Assembly (NCBI GenBank): GCA_964035545.1
Contig: OZ037772.1
Span: 5,543,733 to 5,607,732 of the forward strand
Direction of reading: 5' to 3'
DNA length: 64,000 nt
Source: Bugula neritina
Taxonomy: Eukaryota; Bryozoa; Gymnolaemata; Cheilostomatida; Bugulidae
Part shown: positions 14,178 to 26,900 of the stretch, in pieces
How positions within the stretch are numbered: position 1 is the first letter of the stretch
How the letters are laid out: every line of letters begins with the position of its first letter
Notes under the pieces: generated by a model
What the model saw: the letters and a program-made list of their open reading frames with translations, nothing else
What the model was told of the DNA's origin: nothing
The model's database searches: none
Position numbers and translations under genes: made by a program

Positions 14178-14592
14178 GTAATAGTAATAGTCATATAAAT
14201 TTAAATTATATTTACTTATTTCTAGCAATCACAATGGCAATAGTTATAGTAACTTTCACTTACTCTTAAATCATTGAACCTGAACTAAAAGTAAAATTAA
14301 GCATTATGATTAATATTATGATTATCATTATGATTATACCTATGATTTTATTATGTTTAAATTAAAAATCAATATCATGATAATATCATAGTGATAGACA
14401 TATTATTGATAAATGATAATATAAAAGTAATTTGATAAATTATACATTGATTTTGAATTAAGGTGATACTGATACTAGACCGGTACTGAAAGTGATAGTA
14501 ATACTAATAGTAATAGTAATAGTCATATAAATTTAAGTTATATTTGCTCATTACCGGCAATCACAATGGCAATAGTAACTTAAACTGTAGCA
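14178..14592 (+). repeat. Diverged direct repeat pair
   Basis: The block AATAGTCATATAAATTTAA through CAATCACAATGGCAATAGT occurs at about 14,178-14,250 and again at about 14,515-14,575. Several substitutions separate the copies. Confidence 0.6.
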
Positions 14593-16700
14593 GTAATGGT
14601 ATGGGTATGTTTGAAATTGTCACTATCAATATTGCTATGAATCAAATTATAATGCTATCATACCAATAATTTAAAATAGTATTACAAAGTTTCAGTAGCA
14701 ACTTTTACTTGTACCAGTTTGGAATTTTGAATTTTACATATTCTTAGTTAAAGTCTTCAAGTTTATTGTCAAAATGAACTTGAAATTAAAGACTTAGTAG
14801 TAAAAATTAAACTAAGACTGACTGTAAGTGACTAAGATTAAAAATAAGTAATTTTAAATATCGATTTAGTATTTTTCTTACTCTTTGTCTTAAAATTGAC
14901 TTTTATTTTGCACCTACTCCTGGTCAATGATTCTTTTTTCTATTTATATTACTATTGCTATTAGTATAATTGACTTAAATTTAATAATAGATATGATTAT
15001 ATCTTTATAAATGTGATATTTGATTTTATGAATAGTAATTCGAAAACTCTTTGGTATTATTTATTTTTGATCATTGTAGTTATTATCATTATATTTGTAT
15101 AATAATTATGATTATCAAATTCAATATCGATATTTGTATTATGGTATGGATATCTGCCTCCATCCCATATTCTGTTTTGCAGTGCCTTTTTACATTCACG
15201 TCTAGGTTCACATTGCGATGGTCATACTGATAGCACTTGGGGACAGTGATGAGCATAATGATTATCACTAATATTAAGATTATCGTTATTAGGATTTAGA
15301 ATAATTTAATAAACAAGCAACTTAAAACAAATGTTTTTACTAATATACATATTAGTTACTAATATAAATATACTACTATGAATATCATAATTATTATACT
15401 TTACAATTCAAAGTAAGATAATCATAATACGAACTGGTAAAACTAAATATAAAGTAAATGTAATAATACTAATAGTAATTATCCATTCCCCTTTGGTTTC
15501 ACATACTAGTAATTGGAAACCTCTGTCCTAATATTATTTCTATTAATATTGCTCAAAGTTTGATCCCTATTTAATTTTATAGTTCACTCACCAGCTACAT
15601 AATTTTATTAAAATACATGTAGTATTGGTTATAGTACTAGTGAAACTTGAAGTTGAATGGCATGCTTATTACTCACTGCTCTTTGCTTACATTATTAGGG
15701 TTACTCTTTAGTCTTAGAGATACCCTAACATAAACTTGAAAGCTGGAGGTAGTACTAGTCTAGTGCTGTGTTAATCCTACACTGTTGACTTATCAACACT
15801 GTGACTATAATTATGACTCCTAATTCAAAGTCATTTTCATATAGTAGTAATCACTATGACAGACTGAAAGTCAGGAAGACTAAATATAATGGTAAAGTGT
15901 GTAAGAATAAATCATACTTAATCAATTACTTTTAGTTTTGTTACCAGTGTTGGGTCAACTTTCAGAATAAAGAATAAATATAATTATAAAGATAAATGGA
16001 TAAAAATTCCAATCATGGTTTAATGTGCCTATTTTAAGCTGTTAATTTAATTACTATAATATAAGTGCTCAAAATACAACTTTTGATTTTCATAATTATG
16101 TTTTAATTTAATACAGATACCATAGTATCATATACAGTAGAATCAGTTGTATCTTATTTAATAATGAAGTAACTTATTGGAGCTTTCACAGTTATTAATT
16201 ATTCACTTGTTAGTCTTTGAACTAGGACAATGTTTGAAACTTGAAGTAGAATGAAGTTTGATTTCAGTTACCGCAATGGTATCTGCAGTCACAATAGGAA
16301 TACGCATATAACTATGTTTATATTTGTGAAAAATATATAGTCAAAACTAGATAAGGTAATAGTAATTATAATTGGTTTCACTTTTAATATATTCCTATAA
16401 ACTGGACAATAGACAGAAGCATTTAATCATGAAAGTAAACCTAGTGGAAGTAAATCAATTCACTAAGTATAGTAAAATATTTACTATTCAGTAAGTTTAT
16501 TTACTTTAGTTAATTGTACTTGATTATTTCTGTCGGTTTTTCAGTTGATTTTTCTACCTTTTGCTATAGCATATCAAACTACCACAAAGTCATGCTTCCG
16601 TATTACAATTATAAACATAGTGTTACTGTGTAATGTTATAGTAATGTAATAGTAATATTTGGATCATTGTAAGTATTTCTGTTGTTGTACTGATTGATAA

Positions 16701-17557
16701 ATATTTTTTAGCTTGCATGGATATTTGCAACGATCAAGATGTCATTTGAACCTGGACTGGAATAAAGATGGCAAATCGAGAAGCTAGCTACAATTATTCT
16801 GCAGAAAGAAACTTGGTAAGCAAAAATAAGCTGCAGCATTAAGCAGTAAGCAATATGACGATGAACTTTGCTTGATTTTGATTGACCTTAAAATATCTGG
16901 TCACCTTTCACCAACGTGGTCCTGCGCGGGTGGCGGGTGACCTTAAAATGTCTGTTGCGCGTAAAATAAATTTTGTGACAGTCAAAAGTATGCTGACCTT
17001 TTTTGTATTTCAGTGCATCGGTGTCTTAGCTTAAGAGCTGAACCCAACAATTATGATCTAAAGCTGTTTTTTACTAGAAAGTGATTTTACTGTCTTTCTG
17101 ATTATTCTTGGTTTTTCAGCTTGATGAATTGAATAAATGGATTTGATTTCGGGTATTATGTAATGGGTGAAAGAAATTTTTCTTAAATTTGTACTGAGCA
17201 ATTTTTGCTATTGCTATGATGTTTAGTGATAAAATTGCACCCTTAATAACCCTGAAAACTTTCATTACTAGCATTTGTTTATGTTCATTTTTAGGAAATT
17301 AAAATGAAGACACAACTCACCGATGCTATCTCACTGTGCCTGCATCCAGCTTATCTAAAAAGGTACTCCTATTAGCTGGCTCTTGCCCAATACCTGGTTG
17401 TCTCTGTAACTATTTTTTGCTCGCAGATAAGTTTTTCGAACTTGACATTTTATTGATTTTGAAAGTTATAGTGAGATTTGAACTTGCTAGCATTGTTTTT
17501 AAAGACTTGCTGCAGTTTTTATCAACATTTTTTAAGTCAATGGTGTTAGTTTGGAAG
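16701..17557 (+). other. Non-coding, possible small two-exon ORF
   Basis: A 16-codon stretch from ATG at 16,768 ends at a donor-like TTG|GTAAGC (16,815). An acceptor-like TTTTTAG precedes 17,295, and joining the two keeps the frame open for about 26 more codons to a stop near 17,373. No homology is recognised. I hold it as a weak hypothesis rather than a gene. Confidence 0.15.
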
Positions 17558-17847
17558 CTCTCTCACTCCTCTCTCTGTCTCTTTTTCCCACACCTTCCAC
17601 TCAACCTCTCTCTCTTTCTCTCCCTCTCTCCCACCCTCCCTCTCTCCCACCCTCTGTCTCTCCCACCTTCTCCCTCTCTCTCCCACTCTCCGTCTCTCCC
17701 ACCTTCTCTCTCTCCTAACCTTTCTCTCTTCCCTTTTCCACTATCTCTCTGACTCTCTCCCTTTCTCTCTTCTACCCCATCTCTTTTCCATCCTCTCTCC
17801 TAACCTTTCTCTCCCACCCCCCCTCTCCCACTCTCTTTCTCTCTCTA
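17558..17847 (+). repeat. Polypyrimidine tract (CTCTC/CCCAC)n
   Basis: About 290 bases of almost uninterrupted pyrimidine on the plus strand. It gives an artefactual Ser/Leu/Pro-rich open frame. Long polypurine-polypyrimidine tracts can form triplex DNA; here this is only inferred from composition. Confidence 0.85.
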
Positions 17848-20800
17848 GTTTGCATGGCTTTACCCAATTTTGGTTTATTTTTTTATTTTGTTTCAGAGTG
17901 TCCAAAAGGAAAGCTAAAATTTATTTAATATATATTATACCAACTTGAGCTTTACATATAATATCAAATAAATGCTGTGTTTTGTTAAAACAATGTTTGC
18001 AACTTTGTAGTATATTCAAATTCATAATTTATTTGTAGAGTCACACAACAAGACACTACTCTGACACACTCACAAGTTGCCACTGATCCAGCAGTATAGA
18101 TGATTGTTTTCTCCACTGGCTATGCTGTCACCCTTTACTGTTGTGGTGTTTGAAACAAACCAATTGTTTGCCTACGCAGATTAGGGTGAGAAAAAAAGTG
18201 AGAAATGAAAGCTGTTTTTAATGCCAACTACACTTAGTTTTTATTGAATGAAAAACAAAGTGAAATCATTAGTTATTCGTTAAATGACTAAATCACTGTT
18301 TATAAAGATGAAACACAAATAATCTTATAATATGCTAATGAAATTTGGCTTTCAAATAGCTTTTTTCTGTATATTTGTTGAGGAAGTTTATCTTCAACAA
18401 AACTTCGTAGCTGTTGAATATGTGGAGAGTATTTTATATTGCATAAATTTATAGAGTAAAAGGTTCTCATCAAACTTTTACAACTTAGCTCATCTACGGT
18501 TTAAAAGTGTGAGTCACCCTTCACACTAGAGTTTTATAAAGTTTTAATGAATGTGCAGTATTTTATAAAATATTGTGTGTCTCGTAAATTTAGCTATTTC
18601 TACCTTTTCAGTGAGATTGGAGTAAACACACCTCAAAATTCACATCTGGTATCACATTGATTTATCGCAAGTCAAAGTACACCTACTAACTCTTCTTTCC
18701 TTAATACCTGCTTGCTTTTGCACTTCTACTCATTTCATATACCTAACATTTCTCTTCCAGATGAATTACATCTTTTAAGTTGTAAAAGCCTTAAATAGCA
18801 TGAAATTAATGAGGTTTAAACCGTGGCCACACTAACTATTGATGCGTTTATTGATGGGTTAAATTACACGAAAATATTGTCTCTTTCTTTTTAGTTTCAC
18901 CTAAAGTATTACATACTATTGATGGAGGCTTTGCTGAAGTTTTTGGGTGATGATTTGTCAATAATTTTCCAGAGAAGATGATGCCATGGTGGCTGGCATC
19001 ATTATGCAGTTTCCAAATTTCTTTCGGCTTTGCTCTAGTGAAAATTTTGGAAAACAATCAAAAAAAAGGTTTGTACCATAAACGAAGTTATTGTGTGCGT
19101 GTTGCCAAAGCATAAAGTGTGCTGGACATTTTTAGGTTTCTGTTGAGATGCGTTTTTGCTTTTCCTGCATGAAAAAAGTTCCAGTTTCAGTTAATATCAC
19201 TAGCGGAGTGCCCACCTATATTTTAAATCATATTGATGCATAAGTTCTTTTTGTAATATTAAAAGTATAACTTGCTTAATTGCTATTCAATGCCCTTTGA
19301 AGTTTCCAACTGTAATTAATTAGTTGATTTGGCAGCATAGTATCGATGATTGATGAAGGCAGCCGATATAATTATAAGCATAAATATCTATATCTACATG
19401 AAGATGTCATTCCCAATGATTGTTATTCTGAAATCAGCTGATTAAGTTATCACAAACTAAACATTTTGACCAGCGGCTTGCAATGCAACTCGGTGAAATT
19501 TCAGACCTAGATAAATTGAATTTCTTACTCAAAATCGTGAAGGTATTAAAGTTTAAAGTGAAAGTTTAAAGGGTCATCTCTATGCGAATTCTAATAGCAT
19601 GGTGCCAATTAGACTTGAAAAAATTTCAAGGCACTATAAAGCACTAAGCCCATTCTTACAAGTAGTTTCAAAGTGCACTGGAATTTCAGTTTACTTGTCA
19701 TTGTATAGAATCCTGATCTACACTATATAGCATTCACTATTGCCTGCTTCTTCTAAGCATCTATAATGTATTAACTACAGTTTGCTTTGAGAAGTGAATT
19801 TCTACTTGGTATTTTTTCCTTATCGTTCTGTTGTTTGCCAGTAGTCTTAATTTAATGGATTTTCCCTTTTCAAAAGTGGTTGTGAGAATCAAAACGCATC
19901 ATGCAGCCTGCAACTACACAATCAGTCAGTAATTTCTTCCATTAAAGTAGCTCTTCTGGTTACCCTTGCTCACCTAAAAGCCTGAGCCTCATTCAAATTG
20001 CAAGTTTTTAGAGTTGTTAATTTTTCATGCAATCTTTCATTTTTTTTTGTTAGGCACAAAATTAGTATTCACTAGACCTAATCTTTCATCTGCATGTATG
20101 CCTATTGTTTGTTCATTAAAGAAAAACCTCTGCTGAATATTGAACTAATAATAAAAACGAATTCCCTAAACTAAAAGTAGCAGTGTGATTTTGGTATTAC
20201 AATCAGTTGTTAGCATAGAGTCAAGTTATTGACAGGAATTTTCAAATTGAAATGAATGAATTTCATTGTAAGTCAGCAAGATTTAGTCTAAGTAAACATA
20301 GCATTACATCATGTTCTTATTTAACATTGGTAGAAGGCAACATTTATTTTAAGGACTGTTGTAAACTTAAATGTAATTTTAGGTACTTTCCATGTTTGTT
20401 ATTGTAGATGGTCTTGTTCTTTGGAATGGATGTGACAACTCCTTGTGTCAAACTTAACTGATTGACTACTGAATCCCAATCATGTTTTGCCAAAAAATGT
20501 GAAAACGGAGTGCATGTCTACTTTATTTGAGAAAATATTAAAAATACTTTTGAAACTTCATCTAGCCAAACAATACAACAGTTTCATTTTATTAAAAAAC
20601 ATCATTTGCCCAAAATGTATTATGTAATCGAACAATTTCTAAAAAAAAGTGCTTTCCTCCAGTTTTGCTAATGAATTACATATTTCATTACATGCTTGTC
20701 TTTATAATTTTATTAATTGTTTTTTCTGGTGAGTCAATTAAAGTCAATTCAACCTAGAAAAGTCTGAATTTTAGACTAAATTTCAAGCTAGAATATTCAC

Positions 20801-23220
20801 ATTGTTGTGTTACTTTACTTTTTATATTTTTTGAAATAACTATCTTTTTAGCTTGTGCCTATTCATGATTAGAATAGTATAATAATATTTAACTTTTCTT
20901 CAATTTTAATAGATGAAAATGTTCATCAGTTGGAGTATTCAGTTTAGCTGAATTTTACTTGCTTCTGTGAAAACAATCTTTTGGAGTTGTCTGCCCTCTC
21001 TTTAGGTAATTTTTTGACCTATGGTCAACGCAATAATTATAACTTTTTAAAGATGCTTGTGAACCTAACAATATAGCACAACTATCAAACCACATTATTT
21101 ATTCAATATCTGCATAAAATTTAGCCAATAATCTGCCACCCAATGAGCTTGAAAAGATATTAGAATTCTAGCTCAGTGCTGCCATCAATGTAGATATTTA
21201 TAATGATATAAAGCCAAAACTCATTATTTATAATGATATAAAGCCAAAACTCATTATTGCATGAAATTATCTAACCATTCCTGACGAAGAATCGAGATAA
21301 TAACTCCAAAGTTGGTCAGTTGAAACCACAGCAATAATACTTTAATCCTTATAATTATCAGGTTTAATTTTATACCAAGCCCCAATAAGTACATATCACT
21401 ATGACAACACAGCCTAAGCACCTCCAATGCAAGAAATTTAGTATTGTGGTGCTACAAATCCTCCAGTTACAAATGAGTAGAGCTTTCATGATTATTGGTC
21501 TACCATAATGTTTATTTAGCTGTAGGGACTAGCATAAATGCTATTATATGCGGGAGGTATTTGAAAAGCTTCCAACTCCATCTTCAACTACGGGCTATTA
21601 TAATTATGCCGATAAACGAGATACTACACTCAGACTGCCCTGTTATAGTACTATGATTGGCTACTGCAAAATTTTTGCCGATAGACAACATTTAATTATG
21701 ATGTAATGTATCTCGTATTGGTACATAAGTGTTATGTCTGAGGACGAGATACTGTGAAATTATGCCCTGAGTTATTTGCATTTTCTATAATCCTTGGTTG
21801 ACGAAGCTGCAGCAATATTTGACGTGCAGCCTTATAATTGTTTATGTATTAAAAACAATAAATTATTCTCTACTCAAAATTAACAATGTGTTATAAACTG
21901 TTGAAATATACATACTTATATAAAGATATGAATACTTGAGACCCTAGCTTCACGTTTGGGGATTGAGAGATGCAGCACAAAGTATGTGACCTTTGCTATT
22001 CACAGGTTTATCACCAAGTTGCATGCATTTTATAACAGTCATAAATGCCATATTATGACTCTTATCACACTTGGTAAACATTACGCAGGGCTTTAAAGCA
22101 GATAAGGTTAAATAAGGGAGAAATAAAATTCCCTCGAATTAAAGTTTTTGGCAAGCCAAATGATAAAAATGACAGGAGTAGAATTTGGTCAGGTGACCCA
22201 TTGTGCCCCATGCACATGGCCAACTTGAAAAACAAACGTATACGGTAGCTGAATGAAAATTGCTTTGAACTTGCTATTATACTAGGTAGTTAATTAAGGT
22301 TATAGATGCAAGCAATGGCAATAATCTCTGTAAAAAAAACTAGGCTTGTTACCTTTGAGTTTAAAAAGCTAAATGCTTGGATGACATCTTGAAAAGTTAC
22401 AACAAGTCGTTAAAACAAATATGAACTCACTTACTTAAAATGTAAGTTCACCAAGTGCAAGAAAACAACAGCTGAAAAATTATGTAAACTTTTTTGAACA
22501 TAAAAACACAACTCTAAGTCAACAATTTCTCTTGAGGTTCCACTGACTTTTTGTACCCCTATGGCCACTGTGCCTGGTTACCATTACTTTCCAAATTCAC
22601 ATTTGCGCCTTTTAGGATTTACGTTCTTGCATTAATTATGCATTTCTAAATGTTTCTGTATGTTGTTTTAAGCTTCATGTGCGAAGGTGAATGGTTAACA
22701 CAATAAAGTAAACAATCACCATGGTAACCAAACATCAAGCATCTCGTTGAATCAATTCCTTGAGTAGTTGCTAACTCATGATATTTGAGAATACTGTTAC
22801 AACAAAATGTGTTACAAATTCCACTGTCGGCAATCACAGTTGTTGTTGAATACGCTTAAATGCTTAACTTACAGTATATAGTTTTTAACATCTAATGTCG
22901 AAAATTATTAGTAATCTCTGTTATAATTATGCTTTATATCTAATTGAATTACAACCATTATATTTTGAATAAGCTTTTTGTTCCAATGAAGTAGGCATAA
23001 TGGCTTCATTATTGCTGACAAACAGCAGCTGGAACTTTGTATGTTTACTCAGCTCTAAAAGCAATCTCAACACATTAACCCTTTGCATGGCAATGTTATC
23101 ACCAACTTAAGTGTATTTTGCAGCTATCATAAATACCAGGTGATCCTTTATCACACTTGGTAAACATTAGACATAGCTTTAAAGCAGATAAGGCTAAGAA
23201 GGGGAACAATAAAATTCCCT
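17848..23220. other. Non-coding with small dispersed repeats
   Basis: No gene is supported. I see a tandem 30-bp duplication at 21,196-21,255 (ATAATGATATAAAGCC core). A repeat pair at 22,040-22,135 and 23,128-23,222 shares TATCACACTTGGTAAACATT and CTTTAAAGCAGATAAGG. A block at 19,479-19,550 (CAATGCAACTCGG to AAAATCGTGAAGG) recurs at 26,850-26,920 inside TRIM copy 1. Confidence 0.5.
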
Positions 23221-23270
23221 CATTAACTATTTCAAGGTTTCACTGAAGAGCAGTTTCCACTTGAACCATC

Positions 23271-23401
23271 AGTTTCACTTTCGAGTTCATAGAGGAAACT
23301 TGTAGAGAACCATTTACCTTCAAATTGAACAGTAATCTATACTCACTCAACTCAAATTTAATCGACCAACTAGAGTTACTAAGTGAATGCTAATTGTGCT
23401 G
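23271..23401 (+). promoter_or_regulatory. ISRE-like motif and candidate 5' leader exon, copy 1
   Basis: AGTTTCACTTTC at 23,271-23,282 matches the vertebrate ISRE consensus AGTTTCNNTTTC. A strong donor (GCTG|GTAAGT) follows at 23,402. Copy 1's ATG exon starts right after a 3' splice site (TTTGTAG|AACAAAATGG), so a spliced 5' leader is expected upstream. The leader and the function of the motif are inferred. Confidence 0.3.
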
Positions 23402-23987
23402 GTAAGTTTTACATTTCTAGTTGAAGCAACTGCATGGTATTGTTAATCTTTACATTCGAAAGTTCTACAGTTAATATCTTGTGATTTTAACCTGTGAAGA
23501 TTATCAGTCACTACTAAAAAGCTAGCACCACTTTTGTAGTTTTGCTATAGCTACTACAGGTGTGGGTTATAGTTTGTGTTTTAATGCACTGCTAAAACAT
23601 AACTCCTATAGTTGGGTTTGCGAGCAAGAACAGAGTGTCAGTTATGGTTGAATATGCATTTAAAACACTATTTATGAAAATAACTATGCATCAAAGTGAA
23701 AAGTGCAAGAAAAAGATTTATGCAGTAATGAGCTTTGTAACAAGTCTAAAGGTAGAGCGAGTCTGAAAAGTTAAAAAGCTAAAAAGATCAATTAATAACT
23801 CACCATACAACCAACAGTTTGGTTGGAAACATGAACTATACTTGTCATGGAATCTTATGTTCGATATTTAGACCATATAGCAGAAACTTGTTTATTTTCA
23901 ACTTCTTCACTGTGGTAACTTTTATGATGAGTATGTCAATATCAATATATGCTTGTGTCACCTTTTTTTTAATATTTGTAGAACAAA

Positions 23988-26900
23988 ATGGCATCTAAAC
24001 CTCAACAAATGGTGAGATGTACTATTTGTTTATCTAAACTGAAGTTAGAGGAATGTAAGGCACTGCCTTGTACTCACCCACACTGTGACAAGTGTTTGAA
24101 TGAATTCTATGGAAGGCTGAATGCTCTTAAATGTGGAATGTGTAGGTAGGTGAATATCATAGCATAACAAAATAATATGTATTTCATAATAATGTTTATG
24201 AATGTAAATAATATGATATAATAATTACTATAATATATGTGTTTCTGCTATGTAGTACCTGCATATGCAGCTGATATATTGCTGTACCAGGTTATAGAAC
24301 AGCTATAAGCATTACCCATTGAACCTTTATACATAATTACTTTATATACTATATAGCCTATAGTCAATGATCTATCAACAATAAATTCATCATTTATGTT
24401 ACAGAGAGGTGTTCAATACAACACCTGATAAGTTACCAACAGCAGACCAGATGAAAAAGACAGATAAGTCTATACTCTGTGAAGTTTGTACAAAGTCAGG
24501 AGGGAATAATACTCCTGCTCTGGTGTATTGTTTAGTTTGTTCCAAACTGTACTGTGCTAAACATGTCATTGTAAGTTACCAATCTGTAATTTTTAGCCGC
24601 GTGCAAATGTAGTTTTATTTGTCTATAGACTCTAGACTCTAGAGTAAATTAGCCACCATCAGTTAAAAATATTTATTGTGTTATCTGTGTATGTACCCTT
24701 ATATTTTGTATAGATAGATTGAGGTAGCCAAATTACCAGAAAGCCGAATATATTCAAATTTTGATGTTATTTCCCAGAGAAAAAATTTAATAATTTCACA
24801 ATACAAAATCCACAATATTTGAATTCATTGATCTAGTGAAATCATTCACTTATTTCCACTTATTTCTTCACATGGATTGGGTTTTATGCTTTTAGAGTTT
24901 ATAGCATATATCAATTAGCATACATTATGCTGTAATTTAGAATACCCTGGATAAAATATATGATTAAGGGGGACATAACTCTCATGATTTACTTGTTGCA
25001 TTCATGATTCTATTCCACTATAAATTGCACAGTATAAAGTTGTTATAATTATTCGAAGTATATCATATAGCATTGCATATATACTTTACGAAGTATAAGA
25101 TTATGACATTTAGGCTATTATAATGTGTAAATGCAATCTAATATACAATATCATTAGTAAAATGCGTACTACTCTGTATTATATATTTATCATAGGATCA
25201 TGATATTGTGTCTGAAGAACATTCTAGAATTAATATGACAGAATACAAAGCTCGTGCTGCTAAGTTAGAGAAGAGAATGTGTGAGACACATGCAGACGTA
25301 GAGTATACTTTGGGTTGTAAAGTCTGTCTCAAACTACTCTGTACTCAGTGTGTACCTACAGCTGGTGTATGTGAAGATGGTAAGTGGCTATTCTTCTGTT
25401 TACTTGCTATATATATTACATGATTCAGGTACACAACAGCTTATACATTACTTTGTATATATTACTTCAGGTGCATCACAGCATACACTCTTGACATTGA
25501 AGGATTTAACAATGCAGCTGGTGGAAATCACAAAGTTAAAGACAAGAGAAGACAACTTATCTGGTTATTACAAACAGATAGCTGCAAACATTGATGAGTT
25601 TCGAACTGAAACCAAGAAGCTGCTGGGGATGCTATGTAAACAGCGTGATGATCAGGTGATAATTACATGGTTTTTAAATTTAATAATTATAAAGATCATA
25701 TAGAAACTGTGAGAGTTTGTTTATAACTTTTCTATTATCATCTGAGATAAGCTACTTTTTTGGTAGATGCAAGATGGTTATACACTCAGACACTCTTCAA
25801 ATTTTTTTAGCTTGTCTAACATTTAATGTGACTGTATTTAGATAGCAGCTATTCAACAGAAGTATGACAAACTGGAGAAAGAACTGGTGGAGAAGAGAGA
25901 AACTACTGAGAGTCGAGCAGTGAATTTCATGGTAGAGGAAGTTGGGGCTAGATATTGTGAGCTGTATAATCACAGAACAGGAATAGAGGCTAAGTTAGAC
26001 CAAAGTCATGAGGTTAGTTGCAGAGCATATATAGTAGATGTTTGGATCTGTAGCATTTTTATATATTATTTCAATGTCTTTATATAAATTCTATATTCAT
26101 TGTTTCTCTATCTGTAAATAACATCTAAAGAGTACATAAGTAGAAAATGAATCAGGTAATAACCAATAGAGGCAGTAATGGAACTGTACTATAACATATC
26201 ATGCTGTATAACACAGGGCTGTCCAACATTTATGCCACCCTCAAAGGCATAAACATAAAATTATGTTGCTCTATCAGATATATAAATTAGAGTGAAAAAA
26301 ATACTTTTTAAATACATTTATTTTTGTATGCATGCTAAAACATGCAGCCTGTAGTAGTTAATGAGACTTCATTCTGTAATGATTTATAAGAATTTGGAAT
26401 GAAGTAATTTGAAAAATGCTGTCATTGTGGCTCAGCCCAAATTAAGTTTTACAGAGTGGCCTCCAGTCACCAGAGTATTCCATTTTATTTGCTGTCGGTC
26501 TGCAAGATACCCAGTGTACTAACACTATATGACACTGTATTATAATACCGTAGCATACTGTATAATACAATAATACCATAGTACTTTTAATATCATAGCA
26601 TGCTGTGTAGTACCATAGGACACTACATAACACTATATGATACTGTATAATACTATAGCACTTTGTATGGTATAGTAGGATACTGCAGTATAATACTATA
26701 TGATACTGTATAATACTAGAAGATGCTGTATAATATGCTATATTAGGATACTGTATTTAATAGCATAGCCCACTGCACATTAGCGTCAGCTTTGAAATCT
26801 GTGCTCCCTTAAGGTACAGTTTATTGGCGTAAACCTTAGGTGGCTTTTACAATGCAATGCAACTCGGAAAAATTTCAACCCGGCCAAATTGAAATTTTGA

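Larger units (their letters stand above)
11560..16700. repeat. 5 kb cryptically simple AT-rich region
   Basis: The sequence is built from drifting short words (GTA/ATA, ATTAT, GATTATCATTATG, AGTAATAGTAATA) with an approximate three- or six-base rhythm rather than one clean microsatellite. It holds a (TAC/ACTAGT)n core near 12.6 kb, a 280-bp tandem duplication near 13 kb, and a repeated block near 14.2 and 14.5 kb. I see no gene. Confidence 0.6.

Noticed and set aside
17336-17752. 138-codon open frame, Ser/Leu/Pro-rich
   Set aside because: It is a translation of the CT-rich tract and has no family likeness.
25350-25703. Open frame spanning intron 3 and exon 4 (also in copies 2 and 3)
   Set aside because: Not a separate gene; it is exon 4 read back into intron 3. 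The in-frame overlap is reported as an alternative-acceptor finding.
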